A DNA stretch of 64,000 nt from Ornithodoros turicata. Its lineage: Eukaryota > Arthropoda > Arachnida > Ixodida > Argasidae. Positions 1 to 7,925 of this stretch are shown piece by piece (the stretch's first letter is position 1; every line of letters begins with the position of its first letter). Position numbers and translations under genes: made by a program. The stretch is taken from positions 78,243,807 through 78,307,806 of the forward strand of contig NC_088204.1 of assembly GCF_037126465.1 (NCBI RefSeq), written 5' to 3'. Under the pieces are notes generated by a model. It was not told the DNA's origin. It was given only the letters and a program-made list of their open reading frames with translations, and did not search any database.

Positions 1-121
1 ATGGCACGGTTCTCCTCTCCCCGCGTGTTGTAAAGAAATGAGATAGGGTCAGCGCGCACGTGCATTCGGGGAACGGTGGAGAACGAACGCCTTCCTATTC
101 GTACGATGTCACGTCGCACCT

Positions 122-638
122 TTGCGGAAAACTGCGCGGGATCGCGCTCGGGAATACAGAAACGCCGTATTCTATAAGGACGGAGGCATCCTTTTTTGCA
201 AGGTGTGTGCTAAGTCTGTCGACCATCGACGTAAATCTACGATCGACGACCACGTAATGAGCAACAGGCACCGCATGAACGCCGACAAGTTGAAGCGAAG
301 GCAGGAAGAAACGCAGCGAGGCAATAACGTTGCTGCTGGTTGTTCTGGACTGTAGCAGCGTGATGTAAGATTGCAGACGCTGGGCTCTGTGGTCACAGCC
401 CGGGAAGCAAGAATGGACGTTGTTACGGAATTTCTGGAAGCACTCATTGCCGCTAATATTCCGCTGAAAAAGGTTGGACGCCCCAAAAATAAGGAATCTC
501 TTGGAGACGCGAGTTACCAACGGCGGGTTGATACTGGGGCCGAACGCACTTCGCCGTCGAATTCCAGAACTGTTCGAGAAACACGAAGATTGGCGTGCTG
601 CGTGGGTCGACAGTGTCGGTGGAGGTCGACGAAAATAA
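122..638 (+). pseudogene. CGGBP1-like / hAT-derived zinc-finger-like relic (broken)
   Basis: The translation resembles the CGGBP1 family, DNA-binding proteins derived from hAT transposase N-termini. It contains a BED-like block with two cysteines (FCKVC) followed by a DDH...NRH pair, giving a Cys2-His2 arrangement. After that comes the family-typical ANIPLKK segment and a continuation reading RIPELFEKHEDW. The frame is broken twice: an in-frame TAG at 353-355, and a +1 shift in the CCCC run at 481-484. The reading then ends at TAA 636-638. No clear ATG opens the block. Such copies are abundant in arthropod genomes (established knowledge), and this one looks like a dead copy. It could instead be sequence error in a live gene, but two independent lesions make that unlikely. 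Confidence 0.7.
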
Positions 639-950
639 CGTGGCTAACAGAAAAGTGTGTTCCACTCTTTGAGGTACTGACTGGCTTGATCTGAGTGCAT
701 CTGCTTCCAGACATGCATTTGTGCCACACTTGCAGAATGGCGCGGAATTTGCGATTTTTACTCGCAGACGCCCGCGGATTTGACTTTGGAGCCCCGTGGA
801 AAAATTAATTTTCCACCACAGAAAGTTGGAGCCTTTAACCATAGATATCTGTGCAGACGACAGCTCTGACGTCACTACACTTAGCTACCTAGAGTTCTAT
901 GGTGTTTGCCACCTCCCGTAACATTGTACTTCGGTGTACATTTTGTGCAG

Positions 951-2094
951 ACTGGGAATTCCAGTCGTCCCCAGAAGACGACTTTCGAATTGTGGAAGAG
1001 ATGGAGAGCAGCGATGAGGACAACGAGGACCCGAGAGCTCTGCCACGATATCCTCCTGGTGGGCTCGAAGGGATAGACAACGCATGCGTGAATGGTGGTA
1101 AGGCGATGCTTATTTTAAGTGTTGCATGATATCATCACAATCATTGGGTAATGATGGCAGTTTATAGTGCTTACTTACTTTCTGTCAGTAGTTCAGCAGC
1201 CCATATCTCCTTTGATTGCCCTCGAAAATGTTGTTCCAACATTGTATTTAAAGGTGGACCACACACTGCACGTGTTTCGTACTCCAAATAAAATAGAGCC
1301 TGAAGTTTTAGTGTTTAACCCGATTCTTCCCTGAATTTGCACCCCGAATTGAGCCCTCTTGATTGAACCCCTGAATTTGCACCCTCTTTAGGGTGAAACC
1401 CGATTTTTACCCGGCAAATTGCGCTCACTGAGACGTCTGTAGGAATGCACACTCACTTGTTTGGCAGCAGATGCAGTTACATCACCGTTTGTACCAAACC
1501 AGTACAGTTAGTTTCAGTAACTGACCCTGATTTCTCCCCGAATTTAGCGTACTGGAAGTTTTTGCACCCGAATTTGCACGAATTTAGAGCATGTTGATTC
1601 ACCCGACTTTTACCCCCTCCCCCAAATTTAGAAAATAATATTTCCCGAAAACTTTGGGCTCTAAAAATAAACGATCTTGTCGCACCTCGAGATTTGAGAT
1701 GGGATAAACGACGGGGTGACAATTTCAGACAACGAGGGTTCGACTGTAGTTCCAATTTAACGAAAGTAGACCTCCCGGTTGCTGTTGACAGACGACGCTG
1801 CTGCGAAGCCCTTTACACGATGGTTGCAGACACGTTTCTAATGCAGACGGCAACCTCCTCACGAACGAGAGGCCTCCTTGGGACTCGATGAGCGATCTCT
1901 CCTGCCTGGACGGCGAGAGCGAGGACGAACCGGACGCGGCCGAGAAGGCACCACGGGACGGCTTGTGGAACGACGCCAATGCAAACACCGAGCCCCTCTT
2001 CGTCAACTCCAACTTTGGCAACCTCTCAAAACTCCCCAGTTCAGCCGCCGTTGCTCAAGGGTCGTCGGGGGTGGGGAACGTTGAGAAAGTTTAG
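951..2094 (+). CDS. 3' end of an acidic protein gene, two last exons, unrecognised
   Basis: Two exons join in phase. The first is 951-1097, with acceptor TTTTGTGCAG, frame starting at 953 and donor GTAAGG. The second is 1847-2094, with acceptor TAATGCAG and TAG stop at 2092-2094. Both are phase-1 junctions, so the product reads smoothly across the splice (NACVNG then DGNLLTNERP). The C-terminus is rich in Asp, Glu and Ser (SSDEDNEDP, GESEDEPDAAEK) and ends in a Ser/Gly/Val stretch; it looks disordered and has no catalytic motif. The gene must begin left of the window, because the first visible exon needs an upstream phase-1 donor. The intron hosts a GGGTTAAACCCG-type repeat. I do not recognise the family; an acidic tail of a regulatory subunit or adaptor would fit equally well. 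Confidence 0.6.
1293..1690 (+). repeat. Divergent GGGTTAAACCCG-family repeat in intron
   Basis: The sequence opens with AGAGCCTGAAGTTTTAG and closes with TTTGGGCTCTAAAA, an inverted pair. It is full of GAATTTGCACCC and AACCCGATT words shared with the copy at 52450-52984. This is a degenerate member of the family described at 18775, 51955 and 57618. Confidence 0.55.
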
Positions 2095-3500
2095 TGTAGG
2101 TGCGAACAATTGTATATATACATGGTGTGGCCCGCTTCCTAGTTGACAGCAACAAATTTCTTTTGTGTGTGTGTACATTATGCTAGTTAGTGGCAGGTCT
2201 CTTACAAGTGCAATCCCAACTTGCTAGGACAAGTATGCCCCCCCCATCCTTTCTTCAATCCTTTTTTAAACTGCGTTTTTATTTATTTATTTTGAGGGCA
2301 GCTTTTTATTTACACTCGGACACTTTACTTTATTAACGAGACTTTTGGTGTGACCTCTTGTTACTACCTTGCTGCATATTTAGGCGGTTATTTATTAAAG
2401 ACAGAGAGTCTGGACAGATGCAATGGTGTATTCGCGTGCAGGGATGTCAGAACGAAGATTACGCAGTTCCCTCTTTGTGTATTCTGTTTATAGTATAGTA
2501 AGTTATTATTATACATATTTTATTCGTATTGTCGTACGTACGTACGTACGTTATGCATAGGGTGCTCCTTTTTCGGGTTAAATGCCCCTACCAGATTCGG
2601 GAGGGAAAAAGATGGGGTGCTGTTCTCGAACCCGTATTTCGGGGCGATATCGGCTGGTGTGGGAGTTGTTTGCCGCTAAACGGGAATATTCCGAGAAACC
2701 GTCTGCTGCGAACCGCTTTTCTGGATGCTGCACCAATTTATTGTAGAACCGAAGAGGTGCTGTAAACTCCTTAATGTTTGCGATCCCCCGTAATTTTCGA
2801 AAATTTTAAGAGCAGGTGAAAATTTCTACGAAGAATCCACATTTTAAAAACTGCGCCGCAGTTGCACAGTGTTGTTTTCACAGTTGGTCGTGCAGGTTAC
2901 TAGTAAGCGTTTGAACTACTTTGCGCGAAAAGCATGCGCAGTGCCACTTTTATCAGGTGCAGGAATATGGATCATCGCGAAGCAAGTTTTACGGTGATGG
3001 GAAATTTTGTACTGTAGACCTATTTTTCTGTGCTGGTGTCTACATTTCGTTCAAGCTTCTGAAATTTAAAAAACAGAGACATACCAGTTTTTTTTCTTTT
3101 TTCCCCTTTTCTAAGCACTTCAATACGCCGCCGTTCAGTACAGGCTAGAGCCCTGTCAGCTCCGTCTGTGAACTCCGTCAGACACAGACCCCTTTTCTAT
3201 GGCATTATATGAATATTGCAACACTCCGAAACAGTTTTTGACTGTATGGGGTCCTGCGGCAACTCGCCTGATTCCTCAGACACTGAAGAGGAAAGCGGAA
3301 CGTACGTTTTCACAATGGACCAGTGCTTTTTGTGTGTTTCTCTGCTTGTTTGGGCGTTTGAAGCATTGAATACTTCTGGCTACACCGTACTTGCGGATGT
3401 TACGAAGTAATTCGTGGCATTCGGGCGTCCCGTCGGTGGATTTTGTGGGACGTCCATCCGACCTCGTTTCATCAACTCGAAATTTTGTGCACTTAATGCA
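2095..3500. other. 3' UTR and intergenic DNA, no gene seen
   Basis: After the stop at 2094 the sequence becomes AT-rich. A TATTAAAG word near 2393 could serve the upstream gene as a weak polyadenylation signal. A short (GTAC)n tract lies near 2530-2551. No open frame here has splice sites or family similarity that I can support. Confidence 0.4.
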
Positions 3501-3501
3501 T

Positions 3502-4141
3502 TTAGTGGATAGAGATGCAAAATTTCCGGAAATTTTGGATCGCTCAAAAAAAATTTTTTCGCTTAAAAAATTTTTTTTTTTGAAACCGGGGGAAAAAATA
3601 ATTTTTTTTTGTTTCGAAATTTTTTTTTTCGGTTTTGAAAAAAAAAATCAAAACAAACGAAAAAAGAAATTTTTTTCGTTTTTTTTTATTAGAAAAAAAA
3701 TGGAAACAAACGCGGTTACTGCTGAGTCGAAGCATTGCCGGCCAAGCCACGGCATACAATGAGCTAGAAACCTTAGTAGTGTTCACCCTCTAGGCATAAA
3801 TGCAGAGCAGAGCATCCCTTGAGACTGCTGTCTACTCAGCGATAGGTAATTGGAACAACCCGTCTACTCCGACCAGAACTCCGACATTACGTGAACGCAA
3901 TGGCGATCGCTTGGAATAGCCAGACAGAGCTCTAGGTTGGTGGTTGTTGGCGGATTAGAGGCACCTAAGGCACTGTTGGCGGGTTGGAACGCATCGAAGG
4001 CACGAAAATTTACATTTTTCAATTTTTGTAGCCTGGAAATTTTGGTCAATTTTTCCGGAGACGAGGAAAAAAAAACGAAAAGAACCTTTTTTTCCCCAAA
4101 ATTTACGGGGTTTTTTTCGGGGCTTCGCATCTCTACTAGTG
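3502..4141. mobile_element. AT-rich MITE-like element with inverted ends
   Basis: The left end reads TAGTGGATAGAGATGCAAAA and the right end, reverse complemented, reads ACTAGTAGAGATGCGAAGCC, so the termini form an imperfect inverted repeat. Just inside each end is a second inverted match built from TTTCCGGAAATTTT-type words. The interior is dominated by long A and T runs (3545-3700). No transposase is visible. This fits a non-autonomous DNA element; its superfamily cannot be told. Confidence 0.5.
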
Positions 4142-5960
4142 GACGAACAAACTTTTGCGGAAGGATCAATGAACTTTGTCGGTTTCAAGTGGGTTCAGAG
4201 CTGTAACTGAAGTTCCGCACCTGCCATGTTTATAGTAGAAAGGGAGCGTTGCCAATTAAATTGCTTAATTTATTTTCAGATATATAACACTGCCGTGTCA
4301 GTGTTGTTGTTGTTTTTTTTTTCTTTTTTTTTAAGCGTTAGGAGGTTGGTGTTACGCAATAGAAGTGGTGTTCATCCGCTGCAAAATGGTCTTATGTTTC
4401 GATCCCCCTGAATAGCCAGGTTGATTATAAATTGAATGTTTTTTTTGTTTTTGTTTTTTCTTTTCGAGACCTGTGATTTTTTTCTTTTATTGTTGATGGG
4501 TGGGGAGTCAAGTAATCGGGTTCTATTTCAGGAGCGTGAGAACAAGGTCAAATGAGGCAGTAATCATGCGGGAAATAATAAACAATCACCTTTCACGTTT
4601 TAGATTAACATGCTATGCCGTGTAGCTGCACTGAATGTGCAGAGCTTTGCATTCTCCACTTCCCATAAGCAGTGATTTATCTAGAACCCCCCCCCCCCCA
4701 CACACACACACCCCTAATGCCCCCCCCCCCCCCCAAATGTTTAGTGACACCGCCCTAACTTTATCAGCTGTGTACCCCCTACAGGGGGTGCTCCCGCGAT
4801 TTCAGCCTTAGACACATCTCGGTAATGATACGTTAAGGCGTAATGACGTAACTGTAATAATGACCCCCCCCCCCCCCCCCAATTTTTTCTAACACCCTTC
4901 CGTGCTTGGGGATTCTGGATAAACCACTGCCTCCTAAGTGTGGCTAAATTTGCATTTTTCTGAAGTTTCGTATTTTCGTTCCATCTCCTTTTTTTCTTAG
5001 CTCCGAGTAAGGCTTATGCAAATCTGGGTAAGACGGCTTCTACCCTGTCTAACCCTAACGCAGAATGCTGTAAATATAGGTAAAGCGTATGACGTACAGC
5101 TGCAAAAGCTAGCGTATCTACTCGGCGATGCGCTGAGCAAGGACGTCCATCCCCATCCCATTGCATTCAGCATGTTATCTTGCATGAGAGATACGTCGAT
5201 ATCCAATTTTCTGGTTACGCCGTATCTGGTTTCTCACACAAAGTCGGGTAATGCAAAACCCTAGTTGTAAAGCTGATTACGGTCCTAACGTAACCACGTG
5301 TTATGTGAAGCAGATATGCTATTCCAGCTACACTTGTAGATACGCAGTGTTCATAGAATCCTTGTGAAGAGTGTATTTTATGTGAATAGCGTACTGTAGA
5401 AGAAGGAACTACATGCAATGCGTATACATGCATTGCAGTACTCTGCACGTTTTTGTGTGTGCGTGCGTGCTAGTGAACTAATAATAGAGTATTTTTCTCA
5501 TCCAGAATGTGCAAATAACCTGCTGCGAGGTTGTGAAATTTGGGTTATCGTAAAGGATAGCCACGTTGGAAATGTAAATAAAATGATTCTGGCAACTATA
5601 TTGCACATGCCGTTACGTAATCTTCACTATGACATGGATTGGACGGTGCAAGTCGGGTTCAGATCAGTTCTTCATTTTGTCAACGACGATCAATCCCATC
5701 TTAATCCAAATTTTGTGTCTGCAAATGAAATCATTTTGAATCCGGATTGATATTTTCCGCATCGAATCGAGTCATTTTTAAACCCACCTCGATTGTGAGA
5801 ATGACGGCTCTCTGAAACCCCTCAGTTGAAAAGCTTATGAATGACTTTGTGGTGGTAAAACTGACTGGGATTCAACCAGTCCCCATGTGAAAAATGTTCG
5901 CAGTAAGTGGTTTATGAAACAGTTTCTACTTGAAAGCACTGTGTAGTTTGTACATAAGTG
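4142..5960. other. Intergenic DNA with poly-C tracts, no gene seen
   Basis: Long C runs occur near 4688, 4721 and 4864, the first followed by a CA repeat. Poly-T stretches occur around 4310-4490. The remaining open frames are short and carry no recognisable domain or convincing splice sites. Confidence 0.4.
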
Positions 5961-5962
5961 GT

Positions 5963-6261
5963 CTACCCGAGAAACGTCATCGTGACGTTGGTAGACAGAC
6001 TGAAACCGAAACAAATCGGAAGGGGAGGGCTGGGTTCTATGAATGGGTACTTGTTCGCTGCCTCCTATTGAAAGAAAAGTAGGACCGAAGGTCTCGTCCC
6101 ATTCAGGGACCATCGTAATCCCCTCAAGACCGTGGCTTTCGGGCGCGACCTTGTTCGCCCCTAGTACCCCTAGCTTCGAGCGTATTCAACTCTACCAAAT
6201 TGGTGGTGCTGTGTGCTGTCGAATACTATGACGTCATTTGTCTACAAACAGGGAGAGGTCT
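5963..6261 (+). mobile_element. Dispersed MITE, single copy of the satellite parent
   Basis: This roughly 300-bp unit begins GTCTACCCGAGAAACGTC and ends CAGGGAGAGGTCTAT. Its right end is an inverted match to the ATAGACCTCTACCC start seen in sister copies, so the family has terminal inverted repeats. Its 3' two-thirds are homologous to the 182-bp satellite monomer at 21-25.7 kb (ACCAAATTGGTGG, CATTTGTCTACAAACAGG). Other copies lie at 20889 and 26572. Confidence 0.7.
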
Positions 6262-6390
6262 ATTGTTTCATAAACCATTTGAGATTGCAGCCATTTGGCA
6301 TCTGGGACTGTTACAAATATGAAATATCTCTTTCAAAAGCAGTAGTGTTAACAGGTGTCTCGCACTCGGAGCAATCAGCGAACAATCAAC

Positions 6391-6943
6391 AATTACCAGT
6401 TCTAGCGAATGGTACTTACCTGAAGTTAGAACAGGAATTATACGATGTATAGGGAGACACTTACTATCAGGGTTTACAACTGCTTTTTCCCTTCAAAAGC
6501 TCGTTCGGAGGTCAAATTCAAAGCCAAAACATTTTATCCGACGAACCCCAGATGGCGCCACTCCTTATATAACTTCCCCTCTCCCCAGGATATCCCGTCT
6601 TTCCTTGCTGAAGGAGGAGGCAGTGAGTCACAAGACACTCATGTAAGGGTGTGCACACTCAAGAATTTATTTCAAACCAAGGGGGATGTTGATGCATTTA
6701 ACGATGGGGCGTCGGGGCACCGGCGCCTGATGAAAATTCCTAGACTCTGCCCCTGCCTGTAAAAGGAGACAAAACAAAGTGATGATAGCAGTCGTGAATA
6801 TCATGGGATAGGCAGGGAAAGAGACCCAGGGTGGGATCCTGGTGTTAAGGGCGGGCTCACACCCTGATAGTAAGTGTCTCCCTATACATCGTATAATTCC
6901 TGTTCTAACTTCAGGTAAGTACCATTCGCTAGAACTGGTAATT
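6391..6943. mobile_element. Short foldback derivative of the DIRS-like element
   Basis: Positions 6391-6473 and 6861-6943 are an 83-bp, essentially perfect inverted repeat whose inner edge carries the DIRS-type terminus ACTTACTATCAGGGT. Between them, 6458-6606 matches the right terminal repeat of the full element (11678-11826) in inverse orientation. The rest (6607-6860) is non-coding. The unit abuts the left terminus of the full-length copy at about 6941. It looks like an internally deleted, non-autonomous relative or a rearranged terminus. Confidence 0.65.
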
Positions 6944-6992
6944 ATACTTCTGTATCTGTCGCCACTTACTATCAGGGTTTACAACTGCTGGT

Positions 6993-7925
6993 TCAAAGCC
7001 TTGTGCACACCCGCGACAGTACTTGCACCCCAAAAGATGTACTCGAGCACAAGTTACGTCTGTAAAAACGGTTGAACGTAGTGTCTGACGACCAGTCGGC
7101 AACCTTAAGGATTTCCGGGATGGAGACCCCCTCCTTCTGTGCCTTGGAAGTCGCGGCCCCTCTAGTGGAGTGTGCTTTGAACACTGAAGTGTCAATGCCT
7201 GCTGAACCTAACATGCGCCGCAGCCAATTTGCTACAGTATCGCGAGAGGCTGGCCTGAAGGGCTTCTGAGTTGTCAAGAGGATCTGTGAACAATCCCCTC
7301 GGAGAGGGAGGGTCCGCTCAATATAGGATTCAAGGCATAGCACTGGACAGAGAAGTGGCTCCTGTGGGAGAGCTGGAACAAAGACCGATGGCCAGTCACT
7401 TGAAGCTCTAGTTGACTTCCGTAAACCGTCAAGCGTCAGTTCCCAGCCGGCTAACTGACGTTTAACACTCTTCAGAGACAGCAGACGTAGGTCTGCTGAA
7501 CGGCCTGCGGTGGACAGGGCTAGAAGCATAGCCAGCTTGTAGGTGAGAAGGCGCAAGGGGAGGCAATTATTCGGTCCGAGGGAAGCGATATATGTGGTCA
7601 CTGTTTCTACGGGCCAAGTAGTTGAGTATCTGGGGCGAGGGGGGTTGAGGTTGAAGACACCTCGAAGTAGCCTGGATACTGCTGGATGCTCCCCCAGTGG
7701 ATAACCCTCACAAGTTCCAATTGTCTGAGACAAAGCCGAGCGATAGCAATTAATTGTTCTGTAGGCGAGGTGTTCATCCGAATGGAGGTGGGCGAGGAAA
7801 TTGAGGACTTGGGTTAAAGGGGGAGAAAATGGATTGACCGCCCGTTCATTGCACCAGCCATCCCACTTTCGCCAGCAGGAGTCATACACAAGCCTTGTGC
7901 CCCTGCGCCATGAGGCTGCAATGAG
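6993..7925 (-). CDS. Tyrosine recombinase domain of the DIRS element
   Basis: This is the C-terminal domain of the gag/recombinase frame. It integrates the circular DNA intermediate of DIRS elements without target duplication (family knowledge). Visible motifs are an N-terminal SAM-like region (ASWRRGTRLVYDSCWRKW), the first catalytic arginine in STAGRSADLR near 7500, the HxxR box in KAHSTRG near 7155, and the nucleophilic tyrosine in NRFYRRN near 7060. All of the R-H-R-Y set I can locate is present, so the domain looks intact. It overlaps the 3' end of the RT frame by roughly 110 bp in a different phase, as is usual in DIRS elements. Confidence 0.85.
   Translation of the reverse strand, partial: LIAASWRRGTRLVYDSCWRKWDGWCNERAVNPFSPPLTQVLNFLAHLHSDEHLAYRTINCYRSALSQTIGTCEGYPLGEHPAVSRLLRGVFNLNPPRPRYSTTWPVETVTTYIASLGPNNCLPLRLLTYKLAMLLALSTAGRSADLRLLSLKSVKRQLAGWELTLDGLRKSTRASSDWPSVFVPALPQEPLLCPVLCLESYIERTLPLRGDCSQILLTTQKPFRPASRDTVANWLRRMLGSAGIDTSVFKAHSTRGAATSKAQKEGVSIPEILKVADWSSDTTFNRFYRRNLCSSTSFGVQVLSRVCTRL

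Noticed and set aside
1792..1843. Alternative acceptor at 1792 for the last exon of the acidic gene
   Set aside because: With the phase-1 donor at 1097 it hits a stop after a few codons; the acceptor ending at 1846 restores the long frame.
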